Below are positions 51,267 to 60,719 of a DNA stretch of 64,000 nucleotides, in pieces. Position 1 is the first letter of the stretch, and every line of letters starts with the position of its first letter. Source of the DNA: JAFGNV01 sp964612485 (lineage in GTDB: Bacteria > Chloroflexota > Anaerolineae > 4572-78 > J111); assembly GCA_964612485.1 (NCBI GenBank), contig CAZTFF010000010.1, positions 50,953 through 114,952 on the forward strand, in the 5' to 3' direction. The position numbers and the translations under genes are program-made. The notes under the pieces were generated by a model, which saw only the letters and a program-made list of their open reading frames with translations, ran no database searches and was not told the DNA's origin.

Positions 51267-52937
51267 ATGGCCTTAAGACCCCGACATTTACGCCGCTACC
51301 GGCACATAGCCGAGGTATTTACCCGTCACGGGTTTGGAGCCATCGTGACCCAATTGGGCCTCAACCGCTATCTAGACTTGCCAGATCGCATTCTACGCCG
51401 CCCGCCGGACCCGGAAAAAGATGAACTGACCCTCTCCCGCCACATCTATCTGGCCCTGGAAGAGTTGGGGCCAACCTTCATCAAACTGGGGCAAATTCTC
51501 AGCACCCGCTCCGATATTCTGCCGCCCGATCTTATTCGAGAGTTAAGCCGCCTGCAAGATGAGGTGGCGCCCTTTCCGTGGGATGCCGTCAAAACCACTC
51601 TGGAAAAAGAACTGGGCCAGCCCATCAACCACGTTTTTAAAACGTTTGATGAAATTCCGCTGGCCGCCGCTTCGCTGGCGCAGGTGCATGCCGCCACCCT
51701 GCTCAATGACGAGGAAGTGGTAGTCAAAGTTCAACGGCCCGACATCGAACAGATCATCGAAACCGATCTTGAAATTCTCAACGATTTGGTGCAACTGGCC
51801 GAAGACCAGCTGAGCCTGGCCAAACGATACCAACTGGTTGATCTGGCCGAAGAATTCTCCCTGGCCCTGCGCGATGAACTGAACTACCGCCGTGAAGGGC
51901 GCAACGCGGATCGCTTCCGGGCTAATTTTGAGAAGGAACCTCACCTGCGCGTTCCCAAAATCTATTGGCAATACACCACGCACCGCATTATGGTGATGGA
52001 ACGGCTGACCGGCATCAAAATCAACAATATTACGGCCCTGGATGCCGCCGGGTACGATCGGCGCCAACTGGCCTTGCGCAGCGCCCAATTTATTATTCAG
52101 GAAGTATTCCAAGACGGCTATTTTCACGCCGATCCCCATCCCGGCAACCTGATTGTGATGCCGGGCGGCGTGATCGGCGTGCTAGATTTTGGCACGGTGG
52201 GGCATCTTTCGGCCCGGGACCGCGATAATTTGGTGCGGTTGTTTGTGATGGTTATCCAACTGGATGCCGAGGGCGTGGTGGACCAACTGATACGTATGGA
52301 AGTTGCCCACCCCAACGTGGACGAAACCGCCCTCCGGCGCGATTTGCGTCGTTTGTTGATGCGCTATCACAGCGTAACGTTACAGGAAATTTCGGTGCAG
52401 GAGATTCTGGAAGACATTGAACCGATTATTTACAACCACCAATTAAGAATTCCAACCGACCTGTGGCTGCTCATCAAAACTCTGGTAATCATGGAAGGCG
52501 TGGGCCACGCCCTGGACCCCGAATTTGACATCTTTGAGGTGGCCCGCCCCCACATTCGCCGGCTGCTCTTTCGATTATGGCTGCCCTCAGATTGGGCTGC
52601 CACCAGCCTGCGCAGCATCACCACCCTGACCGACTTGGTCTTTGACCTGCCGCGCCAAACCACCCGAATTTTGGGCCAGGTTGAACGCGGTGACCTGGCC
52701 CTGCAAATCCACGTGCCGGAATTACGGCAGACCATCATTCACCTGGAAGGCATTGCCAACCGGATGATCATCGGGGTGCTGCTATCCGCGCTTATTTTGG
52801 GGCTGGCCCTGCTGATCCCTATTTTAGACCTGACCTGGCCCTGGAATCTCTTCACCTGGATCATTATTGCCGCTTTTCTGGCCGCCTGCGTGCTGGCTTT
52901 GTGGCTGATCTGGTCGATTTTACGCTCGCGGGGATAA
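51267..52937 (+). CDS. UbiB/ABC1/ADCK-family atypical kinase
   Basis: A 556-residue membrane protein of the UbiB family: KxGQ motif as FIKLGQILSTRSDILP, the alanine-rich loop AAASLAQVHAA, lysine in VVVKVQRPDI, catalytic YFHADPHPGNLI and metal site GVLDFGTVG, and two C-terminal transmembrane helices. Members support isoprenoid lipid or quinone metabolism. Co-transcription with the pseudokinase is likely (26-bp gap). The downstream convergent carotenoid operon also handles isoprenoids, which may be chance. Confidence 0.93.
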   Translation: MALRPRHLRRYRHIAEVFTRHGFGAIVTQLGLNRYLDLPDRILRRPPDPEKDELTLSRHIYLALEELGPTFIKLGQILSTRSDILPPDLIRELSRLQDEVAPFPWDAVKTTLEKELGQPINHVFKTFDEIPLAAASLAQVHAATLLNDEEVVVKVQRPDIEQIIETDLEILNDLVQLAEDQLSLAKRYQLVDLAEEFSLALRDELNYRREGRNADRFRANFEKEPHLRVPKIYWQYTTHRIMVMERLTGIKINNITALDAAGYDRRQLALRSAQFIIQEVFQDGYFHADPHPGNLIVMPGGVIGVLDFGTVGHLSARDRDNLVRLFVMVIQLDAEGVVDQLIRMEVAHPNVDETALRRDLRRLLMRYHSVTLQEISVQEILEDIEPIIYNHQLRIPTDLWLLIKTLVIMEGVGHALDPEFDIFEVARPHIRRLLFRLWLPSDWAATSLRSITTLTDLVFDLPRQTTRILGQVERGDLALQIHVPELRQTIIHLEGIANRMIIGVLLSALILGLALLIPILDLTWPWNLFTWIIIAAFLAACVLALWLIWSILRSRG

Positions 52938-52953
52938 GTACGGCCCCTCTTGT

Positions 52954-54366
52954 TTATGAAAAATAGGCCCCGTGATACCCAAACAACACCGGCTGGGGAA
53001 GTTCGGCCCGGCCCTGCTCCGTGAAGGTTTGGGCATCCAGCACCAGCAAATAAGAATTGCCGCGTTCCGCATCCAGCACCACCGACAGAATGACGCCTTC
53101 ATCCTCACTTTTGCGGTGGGGCGCGGGCACAAAAATTGGCTCGCCGGGGTAGCTGTCCGCCTCAAACCAGGCCCGCGATTGCCCGGTTTCGATATCCACT
53201 TTGACAATCTGGTTGTAGAATCCCTGCCGCTGCTGCGGATTGACGCTGGAAGCGTATACGTAGCGATAGTCGCCCCGCATATTGTAATGATCGTAATCAA
53301 AACGGGGCAGCTCCATACAGACATCGGAAATGGTTTCATAAGTTGCGGTTTGCCCCTGAAGCGGGATCCGGTAACGCCGCAGGTTGCCAAAGGGCAATTC
53401 AGCGGCGGTATCTTTGAGCCGGTTGAGATAGAAAGCGTGAATAATATCGGCATCGGGATAGGCCACAATATCCACCACCAATTCGTCGTCGCGCTCAAAG
53501 GCGTTCACGTGGTGAAAGCCAAAGAAGGAGTCGCTCTCGTAACGGCCTACCAGCTCGCCGGTGTGGCGATTGAGCACCCAAAAGGGCGTGCCGCGTTCCG
53601 GCTTCCACTGAAAATTCTCGATGTAGGGCTTGAGCCAGAGCAGCAATTTTAAGGGATTGACCACCAGCGGAAATTCGGCCAGGATCATATAATTTTCGGT
53701 CATGCCAAAACTGTGGATGTAGGCCGGCTCTTTCACCGGGATAGACCCCACCATTTGGGGCGCGGCGCGGCCATTGGCCACCTTGTAAAATTGGTAATCG
53801 CTGACCCGGCTAAAGCGAGTGACCAGATTGTAAACTTCATCCCGCTCAAAATCAAATTGGGGATGAACCGTGGTCATATGGCCGGTGGTTTCTTTCTCGT
53901 AATCAAACACGCCCACGGATTCCAACGTATCTGGATCAAATTGAACCTGAATGGGGGTTTCGGCCAACGCCATGTACTGGTCGGCGATTTTGGCTACGCT
54001 GACCTTGGCGCTGTCGGTGATTTTGGGGTTGAATACGGCCATCACGCGGGCAAACAACGAGCGGCAGGGATCGGTGGCAAATTCGGAGTAGGAAATTTTG
54101 CCCGTTTCCATCGCCTCGCGATAGGCGCGGGTCTCCAGAAATTTGTTGGCATACGACACCCGCCCGCCGGCAAACGAGAATTTGTGCAACATGGCCAGGC
54201 CGTCGAACCAGTGGCGGTAGGTCTGTTGGCCCACTTCAAAAGTGCCGGGGCCGTTGCGGATGAGCGTGCCCTCGAGCCAGGCGGGAATGGTTCCCTGTAC
54301 CGGCAATTGGTTCAATGAGATTTCTTCTTTGGTTTTGCTAAAGCCGAGTTCAAAAACGTTATCCAT
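52954..54366 (-). CDS. Carotenoid cleavage oxygenase (RPE65/CCD family)
   Basis: A 470-residue iron(II) dioxygenase of the seven-bladed propeller family. All four iron-binding histidines can be placed: ETTGHMTTVHPQFD, PAYIHSFGMTENYM, FFGFHHVNAFE and LFGYHGAYFS at the C-terminus. It cleaves a carotenoid double bond to apocarotenals. The start at 54366 (MDNVFELG) has AAGGAG six bases upstream. It is last of the crtB-crtI-oxygenase operon, so the substrate is probably a product of that pathway, for example lycopene or an intermediate; no cyclase is nearby. Confidence 0.92.
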   Translation of the reverse strand: MDNVFELGFSKTKEEISLNQLPVQGTIPAWLEGTLIRNGPGTFEVGQQTYRHWFDGLAMLHKFSFAGGRVSYANKFLETRAYREAMETGKISYSEFATDPCRSLFARVMAVFNPKITDSAKVSVAKIADQYMALAETPIQVQFDPDTLESVGVFDYEKETTGHMTTVHPQFDFERDEVYNLVTRFSRVSDYQFYKVANGRAAPQMVGSIPVKEPAYIHSFGMTENYMILAEFPLVVNPLKLLLWLKPYIENFQWKPERGTPFWVLNRHTGELVGRYESDSFFGFHHVNAFERDDELVVDIVAYPDADIIHAFYLNRLKDTAAELPFGNLRRYRIPLQGQTATYETISDVCMELPRFDYDHYNMRGDYRYVYASSVNPQQRQGFYNQIVKVDIETGQSRAWFEADSYPGEPIFVPAPHRKSEDEGVILSVVLDAERGNSYLLVLDAQTFTEQGRAELPQPVLFGYHGAYFS

Positions 54367-54447
54367 AGGATACTCCTTAATTATAGCCACACAAAAGCGT
54401 GACTGATCTCCAGAGAAAAGCCACGCTGCAATTCTTTACATTATTCG

Positions 54448-54485
54448 CTGGCTGCCGGCAGGCTTTGCAACTTGCCGGCAGCCAG
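54448..54485 (-). other. Intercistronic hairpin between crtI and the oxygenase gene
   Basis: Perfect 13-bp stem CTGGCTGCCGGCA / TGCCGGCAGCCAG with a 12-base loop, 10 bp after the crtI stop and about 80 bp before the oxygenase start. No T-run; it could stabilise the upstream crtBI message or weaken read-through. Confidence 0.7.
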
Positions 54486-54495
54486 TTTGAAAGAA

Positions 54496-56022
54496 TCAGG
54501 CCGCCTGAGCGATTTCGGCGTACTCCGGTTGTTCAACGGGGGTGGGATCAATCAATTCGGCGGCGATTTTTCCGGACGAGAGTACAGCAGGGACACCGGC
54601 CCCCGGATGCGTGCCCGCGCCCACAAAATAGAGATTATCAAATTCTTCCGAGCGGTTGTGAGGCCGCAGCCACGACGATTGCAGCAAATTGGGCCGCACC
54701 GAAAAGGCCGCGCCTTTGTAGCTGTTCAGGGTGTTCTGGAAGTGCAGCGGGTCGATATAATGCTCGGCAATGATGTTTTCCTGTAAATCGGGCAAGTAAT
54801 TCTCTTCCAGAAATTGCATGATCGCATCGCGGTACGGTTGGGCCATTTGGGTCCAGTCGATGTCCGCGTCCAGATGCGGCACCAGCGAGAGAACGTAAAA
54901 AGACTCGCAGCCGTCGGGCGCAATGCTGGGGTCGGTGAGGGTGGGCATGTGCAGGTAGAGCGAGAAATCATCGGGCAGTTCTTTGCCGCCAAAAATATCT
55001 TTGAGCAGGCCGGTGTACCGCTTGTTGAGGATGATATTGTGATGGTGCAGCTTGGAGTCGAGATAGCGACGTTTGGTGCCAAAATAGATTACAAATAAGG
55101 AAGTGCTGAGTTTGGTGCGCTCAATCCGTCGATTGGTGTATTTGCGGCGATAGCGGGCCGGGATGAGGTGGCGATAGACAAAAGGCACGTCGCCGTTACA
55201 GACCACCACATCGGCCTGCCGTTCGGTGCCATCGGCCAGGCGCACGCCGGTAACGCGGCGGGTGGTATCGTCAATCAGAATTTCATCAACTTCGGTGTTC
55301 AGATGAACAGTTCCACCCAGCTCGTCAAAAAGGCGGCCCAGGGCATCCACAATGGCGCCGGTTCCCCCCACGGCGTAATGCACGCCCCATTCTTTTTCAA
55401 ATTGCACAATCAAAGTATAAATCGAGGGTGTATCCAACGGGCTGCCGCCTACCAGCAGGGGATGGAAAGAGAAAACGCGCCGCAAAAACTCATCTTTGAT
55501 GAAGCGGGACACAAAGCTATAGGTTCCCCAAAAACCCTGCAAGCGGATCATGGCCGGCATGATTTTCAGCATATCCATGGCTTTGAGAAACGGGCGTTCG
55601 GTGTAAGGATGAAATTTCTGGAAAATTTTTTCGGTATGGGCTACAAATTTTTGGTAGCCTTCTTTATCATCGGGATTCCATTTCTCGATTTCGGCCAGCG
55701 CGTCGGGCATGCGGCGGCGGTAATCAAAAGAGCGGCCCTGATCGTCAAAAATGCGGTAGAAGGGGTCTAACGGCAGCAACTTGAAATAATCCTCGCGGTT
55801 GCGGCCGGCCAATTCAAAAATCTTATCAAACATGTAGGGCGCGGTGATGACAGTGGGGCCGCCATCGAATTTGAAGCCATTGACCTCGTACTGGTAGGCG
55901 CGTCCCCCCAGTTTATCGCGCTTTTCAAAAATCTCTACTTCGTGGCCCTTGGCAGCCAACCGGGTGGCGGCGCCCAGCCCGCCAAATCCGCTGCCGATCA
56001 CAATAACTTTCTGTTTTTTCAC
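54496..56022 (-). CDS. crtI: Phytoene desaturase (CrtI type)
   Basis: A 508-residue FAD enzyme with the N-terminal dinucleotide motif VIVIGSGFGGLGAATRLAAK and the CrtI signature near the C-terminus, NLYFVGAGTHPGAGVPAVLS. It dehydrogenates phytoene stepwise to coloured carotenes. Start is a GTG at 56022 with AAGGAG eight bases upstream, immediately before the FAD motif. It lies 30 bp behind crtB. Closely related diapophytoene or other desaturases in the same family cannot be excluded. Confidence 0.92.
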   Translation of the reverse strand: MKKQKVIVIGSGFGGLGAATRLAAKGHEVEIFEKRDKLGGRAYQYEVNGFKFDGGPTVITAPYMFDKIFELAGRNREDYFKLLPLDPFYRIFDDQGRSFDYRRRMPDALAEIEKWNPDDKEGYQKFVAHTEKIFQKFHPYTERPFLKAMDMLKIMPAMIRLQGFWGTYSFVSRFIKDEFLRRVFSFHPLLVGGSPLDTPSIYTLIVQFEKEWGVHYAVGGTGAIVDALGRLFDELGGTVHLNTEVDEILIDDTTRRVTGVRLADGTERQADVVVCNGDVPFVYRHLIPARYRRKYTNRRIERTKLSTSLFVIYFGTKRRYLDSKLHHHNIILNKRYTGLLKDIFGGKELPDDFSLYLHMPTLTDPSIAPDGCESFYVLSLVPHLDADIDWTQMAQPYRDAIMQFLEENYLPDLQENIIAEHYIDPLHFQNTLNSYKGAAFSVRPNLLQSSWLRPHNRSEEFDNLYFVGAGTHPGAGVPAVLSSGKIAAELIDPTPVEQPEYAEIAQAA

Positions 56023-56052
56023 AACCTTTTCTCCTTGGCCGGCGGCATAACC

Positions 56053-57012
56053 TTAAACCGGAATATGATTATTTTGACGGGTCCGCCACCACAAACCGGG
56101 CAGGCGTTTGATTTTACCCCATTTGGTCACGTGCGCCCGCCGGGTGAAGACATCGTAATCGTGCGCTTCGATATCATCCAGAATACCCCGGTAGAATTCG
56201 GCGGCGGCGGCAATGGCAAACCGGCCTTCGGGAGCCAGCATAGCAATACCCGGCCAGGCTTCGTCGTAAAGATGGCGCGCCCGCTCTATTTGAAAGCGCA
56301 TAAAGCTTCGCCAGCGATCATCCACAATACCGTTGGCAATATCTGTTTCGGACAGTCCGAAATCGGTCAATTCTTCTTGCGGCAGGTAAACGCGCCCCCG
56401 GTCCCAATCTTCGGCTACATCGCGCAGGATATTGGTTAGCTGGAGGGCAACACCCAATTTTACGGCGTATTGAATGGCCTCATCGCCGGCAAAGCCGATG
56501 ATGTGCATGCTCATCAAGCCCACGGTGGAGGCCACGCCGTAACAGTACTCGGCCAGGTCGGTAAAGGTTTTATAGCGGGTTTGGTGAAGATCGCGGGCCA
56601 CGCCGGATATGAGTTGTTCGGCATAACGGGTGGGAATACGGTAGTTGGTGCGGGTATCGGTCCAGGCAATAGCGGTCAGGTCGTCGCACGGAGGATGGCC
56701 GTTTAATGCGTGCGCCGACCAGTCAGAGAGTTTTGACACAGTATCTGATGTGGGATGATCTACAATGTCATCCGTGGTACGGCAAAAAGCATACAACGCT
56801 CGCGCTGCCTGTCGTTTCTGCCCCGGTAACAAGGCAGATGCTAAAGAGAAAGAGCGGCTGTGAACTGAAGTTACAGTTTCGCAATGCGCGTAGGCTTCTT
56901 CCAACAGGCGCTTATCGTAGTCCAGAAAATCATCATCATGTTTATGAGACCGGATGGCCTCGTAAGCCAACGAAAGAATAGAGCTTTCCCAATCGTAAGT
57001 ATTGAGCGTCAT
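56053..57012 (-). CDS. crtB: Phytoene synthase
   Basis: A 319-residue trans-prenyltransferase: the first aspartate-rich motif as FCRTTDDIVDH, the second as LTNILRDVAEDWDRGRVYLP, both needed to bind the diphosphates of two geranylgeranyl-PP molecules. AAGGAGG precedes the ATG. First gene of the carotenoid operon; a possible promoter lies about 80 bp upstream in the divergent gap with the ROK regulator. Confidence 0.94.
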   Translation of the reverse strand: MTLNTYDWESSILSLAYEAIRSHKHDDDFLDYDKRLLEEAYAHCETVTSVHSRSFSLASALLPGQKRQAARALYAFCRTTDDIVDHPTSDTVSKLSDWSAHALNGHPPCDDLTAIAWTDTRTNYRIPTRYAEQLISGVARDLHQTRYKTFTDLAEYCYGVASTVGLMSMHIIGFAGDEAIQYAVKLGVALQLTNILRDVAEDWDRGRVYLPQEELTDFGLSETDIANGIVDDRWRSFMRFQIERARHLYDEAWPGIAMLAPEGRFAIAAAAEFYRGILDDIEAHDYDVFTRRAHVTKWGKIKRLPGLWWRTRQNNHIPV

Positions 57013-57090
57013 TATTTATTTCCTCCTTGCCATAACAACTTATCTGACAGCTTAAGTGATCTAGATTAAAGAAAGGTTAAATTTCTATAT

Positions 57091-57120
57091 TTTGTAGTAT
57101 ATTTGTCTAAGTTTTATCAA
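57091..57120 (-). promoter_or_regulatory. Possible promoter of the carotenoid operon
   Basis: On the minus strand, TTGATA (57120-57115), 18-bp spacer, TACAAA (57096-57091) in an AT-rich tract upstream of crtB. Only a moderate match. Confidence 0.4.
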
Positions 57121-57161
57121 TAATCAATATCCTCCTCTTGCCCCTCCGGTTCGATTCACGC

Positions 57162-57190
57162 TTGACAACCCGTAAAAACTATGTTATAGT
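57162..57190 (+). promoter_or_regulatory. Sigma-70-type promoter of the ROK regulator gene
   Basis: TTGACA (57162-57167), 17-bp spacer, TATAGT (57185-57190), 50 bp before the ATG. A palindrome for the regulator lies seven bases after the -10 box. Confidence 0.85.
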
Positions 57191-57197
57191 ACATTTT

Positions 57198-57216
57198 GTA
57201 AGTTTATTGGACTTAC
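57198..57216. promoter_or_regulatory. Probable ROK-family operator
   Basis: Inverted repeat GTAAGT-TTATTGG-ACTTAC covering the expected transcription start. Its form (TAAGT/ACTTA arms around TTTATT) resembles operators of XylR/NagC-type ROK repressors, which suggests autoregulation. I did not find a second copy before the later genes of the locus. Confidence 0.6.
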
Positions 57217-57239
57217 TAACAACGGTACAGAGACATCCC

Positions 57240-58427
57240 ATGAAAAAAGCAACTCGCCAGCATACCAAAACCCATAATAACCAGTTGGTTTTGCGGACGA
57301 TTTACAACGACGGCCCCTTGAGCCGCGCCGATATTGCCCGCAGCACCCGCCTGACCCGCACCACGGTCTCGGATATTGTGGGCGATTTGATACAAGACGG
57401 GCTGGTTAAAGAAGTTGGCCTGGGCGAATCCGTCGGCGGGAAACCACCCATCCTGCTAGGCGTAGTAGATGATTCTCGTCACCTGATTGGCGTAGACCTG
57501 GCCAACAGCGAGTTTCGCGGCGCAGTCATCGACCTGCGCGGCAACATTGTCTATCGAGAAAGCCTGCCGGTAGACGACCGCAACGGCAACGCCGCCCTGA
57601 ACCTGGCCTATACCCTCATCGACAAACTGGTGGAGGCAGCCACCGCCCCACTGCTGGGCATCGGTATCGGCACGCCGGGATTGATGGACCCCGCCAACGG
57701 CGTGGTGCGCAAGGCGGTTAATCTCGATTGGCAGGATTTGCCGCTGCGAGATTTGCTGGCCGGGCGTTATGGCTTACCCATCTACATTGCCAACGACAGC
57801 CAGGCCGCGGCCCTGGGCGAATATATTTTCGGCAGCGGCTCCGCTACCAACAACCTGATTGTGGTTAAAGTAGGGCGCGGCATTGGCGCCGGCATCGTGC
57901 TCGACGGGCGGCTTTTTTATGGCGACGGCGCGGGGGCCGGTGAAATTGGCCATACAGTGGTAACAGATAATAACGAGCAGTGTTTATGCGGCAACTATGG
58001 CTGCCTGGAAACCGTGGCCAGCAGCCGGGCGATTGTTAAGCAGGCTCAAGTAATTGCCCAAAACAATCCCAACACCTTTTTGCTCAAATTCGCGCCCACC
58101 ATCAACGCCATCACCACCGAGACCGTGGTACAGGCTTTCAAACACGGTGATCCAACCGTCCGCCCGTTGGTGGAAAATGTGGGTCATTATCTGGGCGTGA
58201 TCGTGGCCAATCTGGTGGGCGCCCTGAATATTGAGCGCGTTGTTATCGGCGGCAGCGTGAGCCGGTTTGGCGAACCACTGCTGGAGCCTATCCGCGAACA
58301 ACTTCAACACCGGTCGCTGGCGGCGCTGGCCGAAAATACATCCGTCGAACTGGCATCGCTGGATAGCGACATCGTGGTGTTGGGCGCGGCCTCGCTAGTG
58401 CTCACCCACGAACTTGGCTTGATGTGA
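57240..58427 (+). CDS. ROK-family transcriptional repressor (NagC/XylR type)
   Basis: A 395-residue regulator: N-terminal winged HTH (LRTIYNDGPLSRADIARSTR, TRTTVSDIVGDLIQDGLV) followed by a ROK domain with GIGIGTPGLMD, the zinc motif C-L-C-G-N-Y-G-C-L-E and GEIGHTVV. It likely represses the downstream amino-sugar locus and responds to a sugar or sugar phosphate such as GlcNAc-6-P. The ATG at 57240 follows the promoter and operator; the longer frame covers them. The next gene begins 25 bp downstream. Confidence 0.92.
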   Translation: MKKATRQHTKTHNNQLVLRTIYNDGPLSRADIARSTRLTRTTVSDIVGDLIQDGLVKEVGLGESVGGKPPILLGVVDDSRHLIGVDLANSEFRGAVIDLRGNIVYRESLPVDDRNGNAALNLAYTLIDKLVEAATAPLLGIGIGTPGLMDPANGVVRKAVNLDWQDLPLRDLLAGRYGLPIYIANDSQAAALGEYIFGSGSATNNLIVVKVGRGIGAGIVLDGRLFYGDGAGAGEIGHTVVTDNNEQCLCGNYGCLETVASSRAIVKQAQVIAQNNPNTFLLKFAPTINAITTETVVQAFKHGDPTVRPLVENVGHYLGVIVANLVGALNIERVVIGGSVSRFGEPLLEPIREQLQHRSLAALAENTSVELASLDSDIVVLGAASLVLTHELGLM

Positions 58428-58452
58428 TTTTTGCAACTTTCAGGAGAAAAAT

Positions 58453-59844
58453 ATGCCACTGCAATTAATCAAACCCAATCTGATCCCACCTCTTGATGAA
58501 AATTTCCGCCCGGCGGTGCTGGCCAACCGCGCTTTTCAACAAGCCGTGGCCGATTCCGGCGCGGGCATACCCCTGGTAATTGGCCTGGAACGGGCCCACG
58601 GCGCTATCTCCCGCTTTGAAACCACGGTGTTTGCCGACGACCATCCCAACGCCGAAGCCAATTTAATGTTTGCCGAACGGCTGGTCAAGTTCCTGCTGTG
58701 GCAGCGCGGCGGCTGGAGAGTATATGTGGGCGGGCCAAAACGTATTGGCAACTACCTTGCCCACTGTTACAGCCCATCGGGCAAAAACGCCTTTGATCAC
58801 CAATTTATGGGCGAAAAGGTCTACCAAAAGCCCTTTACCGTCGTCACCTGTTCGCCTAACGACGTCCCCGCCGAACGGGAAAACCAGAAACCATTGGGGC
58901 GGCACCTGGACGGCTGCCGCATTGGCTTTGACCTGGGCGCGTCGGACCGCAAAGTCTCGGCGGTGATTGATGGCGAGGCCGTTTACAGCGAAGAGGTGGT
59001 ATGGGAACCCCGCAAACACACCGACCCCGCCTACCATTACCGCGAAGTGATGGCGGCCCTAAAAACCGCCGCCGCAAAAATGCCCCGCGTCGACGCCATT
59101 GGCGGCAGTTCCGCCGGCGTGTATGTGGATAACCGGCCCATGGTCGCTTCCCTGTTTCGCGGCATCCCTCAAGATAGATTTGACGAGATCAGAAATATGT
59201 TCCTGCGCATCCGCGACGAGATGGGCGTACCGCTGGACATTGTCAACGATGGCGAGGTGACCGCCCTGGCCGGCTCGATGTCGTTAGAGGATAACGGCAT
59301 TTTAGGCGTGGCCATGGGGTCCAGCGAGGCCGCCGGCTACGTCACTCTCCAAGGCAATATCACCGACTGGCTGAACGAGCTGGCCTTTGCCCCGGTCGAT
59401 TACAGCCCCGATGCCCCGATAGATGAATGGTCGGGCGATAAAGGCTGCGGCGCGCTCTATTTCTCGCAGCAGTGCGTTTTCCGGCTGGCGCCCCAAGCCG
59501 GCATCGAGTTACCCGGCGGCGTTACCGACGCCGAGAAGCTGAAATCGGTGCAGGAGAAATTGGAAGCGGGGCACGACGGCGCGGTCAAAATCTGGCAGAG
59601 CATGGGCATCTACCTGGGCTATACCCTGGCCCACTACGCCGACTTTTACCATCTCAAACACGCGCTCATTTTGGGACGCTGCACCTCGGGACAAGGCGGC
59701 CCATTGATGTTAGAGGGCGTCAACAAGGTGCTAAATTCCGAGTTTCCCAACCTGGCCGCCCAAATCAACCTGCAACTGCCCGATGAAAAAAGTCGCCGGG
59801 TAGGCCAATCGATTGCCGCGGCCAGCCTGCCCAAGTTACATTGA
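58453..59844 (+). CDS. ROK-like (ASKHA-fold) sugar kinase with N-terminal extension
   Basis: A 463-residue protein with a ROK-type kinase core starting around residue 155: phosphate-1 loop CRIGFDLGASDRKVSAVIDG, VDAIGGSSAGVYVDNRPMV, the sugar-binding VNDGEVTALAGSM and GVAMGSSEAAGY. The zinc C-x-C-G-x2-G-C motif is not visible, and the first 150 residues have no match I can name, making it about 150 residues longer than usual ROK kinases. In context it could phosphorylate an amino sugar released by the other enzymes of the locus. Confidence 0.75.
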   Translation: MPLQLIKPNLIPPLDENFRPAVLANRAFQQAVADSGAGIPLVIGLERAHGAISRFETTVFADDHPNAEANLMFAERLVKFLLWQRGGWRVYVGGPKRIGNYLAHCYSPSGKNAFDHQFMGEKVYQKPFTVVTCSPNDVPAERENQKPLGRHLDGCRIGFDLGASDRKVSAVIDGEAVYSEEVVWEPRKHTDPAYHYREVMAALKTAAAKMPRVDAIGGSSAGVYVDNRPMVASLFRGIPQDRFDEIRNMFLRIRDEMGVPLDIVNDGEVTALAGSMSLEDNGILGVAMGSSEAAGYVTLQGNITDWLNELAFAPVDYSPDAPIDEWSGDKGCGALYFSQQCVFRLAPQAGIELPGGVTDAEKLKSVQEKLEAGHDGAVKIWQSMGIYLGYTLAHYADFYHLKHALILGRCTSGQGGPLMLEGVNKVLNSEFPNLAAQINLQLPDEKSRRVGQSIAAASLPKLH

Positions 59845-59854
59845 GGAGACGCCC

Positions 59855-60703
59855 ATGAAATTCAAACTTGAAACTGCCGAACTCTTCATTCCCGACGGCG
59901 TCCCGGAACAGGACGCCCTGGCGCGGACCACCCATATGGCCTTTGGCGCGCATCAGGACGATCTGGAAATTATGGCCATCGACGGCATTCTGCAATGTTT
60001 CCAGCAAGATGATAAATGGTTTACCGGCGTGGTTGTCACCAACGGGCGCGGAGCGCCCCGCAGCGGGTTGTATGGCGATTACACCGACGACCAGATGTGG
60101 GTTGTCCGCAACAAAGAGCAAAAGAAGGCCGCGGTGGTGGGCGAATTTGCCGCGCAAGTTTTGCTCGATTTTCCCAGCAGCGCCGTCAAAGATGGGGCCA
60201 ACACCGATCCCATCGACGACATCTACCAATTGCTGCAAGCCGCCCAACCCCAGGTGGTCTACACCCATAACCTGGCCGACAAGCACGACACGCACATTGG
60301 CGTCACCCTTAAGGTGATCGAGGCCATTCGCCGCTTGCCGGAAAACGAACGCCCCCAACATTTGTACGGCTGCGAAGTCTGGCGCGATCTGGATTGGCTG
60401 GTGGACGATGACAAGGTGGCGTTTGATTGTTCGATGCTGGAAAATGTGCAAATGGCGCTGGTGGCTTTATTCGACTCGCAGGTAACGGGCGGCAAACGAT
60501 ACGATCTGGCCACTATGGGCCGCCGCCGCGCGCACGCCACCTACCACGCCTCGCACGATACCGACATCACCACCGGCACCGCGTTTGCGATGGATTTAAC
60601 GCCCCTGATCAAAGACCCTACGCTAGACATTCAGGCCTACGTATTTCGCTTCATCGACACCTTTGCCGAGGATGTCCGCGTGCGTTTGGCCCGGATGCGC
60701 TGA
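59855..60703 (+). CDS. PIG-L/LmbE-family deacetylase
   Basis: A 282-residue zinc-dependent N-deacetylase-like protein: H33 and the aspartates of AFGAHQDDLEIMA, later VVYTHNLADKHDTHIG with the C-terminal metal histidine. Relatives remove acetyl from GlcNAc-containing molecules. GAGGAG precedes the ATG at 59855, ten bases after the kinase stop. Neighbours (GH20, kinase, SIS isomerase, a second PIG-L gene) point to GlcNAc or chito-oligosaccharide breakdown. Confidence 0.87.
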   Translation: MKFKLETAELFIPDGVPEQDALARTTHMAFGAHQDDLEIMAIDGILQCFQQDDKWFTGVVVTNGRGAPRSGLYGDYTDDQMWVVRNKEQKKAAVVGEFAAQVLLDFPSSAVKDGANTDPIDDIYQLLQAAQPQVVYTHNLADKHDTHIGVTLKVIEAIRRLPENERPQHLYGCEVWRDLDWLVDDDKVAFDCSMLENVQMALVALFDSQVTGGKRYDLATMGRRRAHATYHASHDTDITTGTAFAMDLTPLIKDPTLDIQAYVFRFIDTFAEDVRVRLARMR

Positions 60704-60719
60704 TTAGAAAGGAGCACTA

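Noticed and set aside
57145..57162. GGTTCGATTC resembling the T-arm of a tRNA
   Set aside because: No acceptor, D-arm or anticodon-arm can be built upstream, and the stretch runs directly into a promoter.
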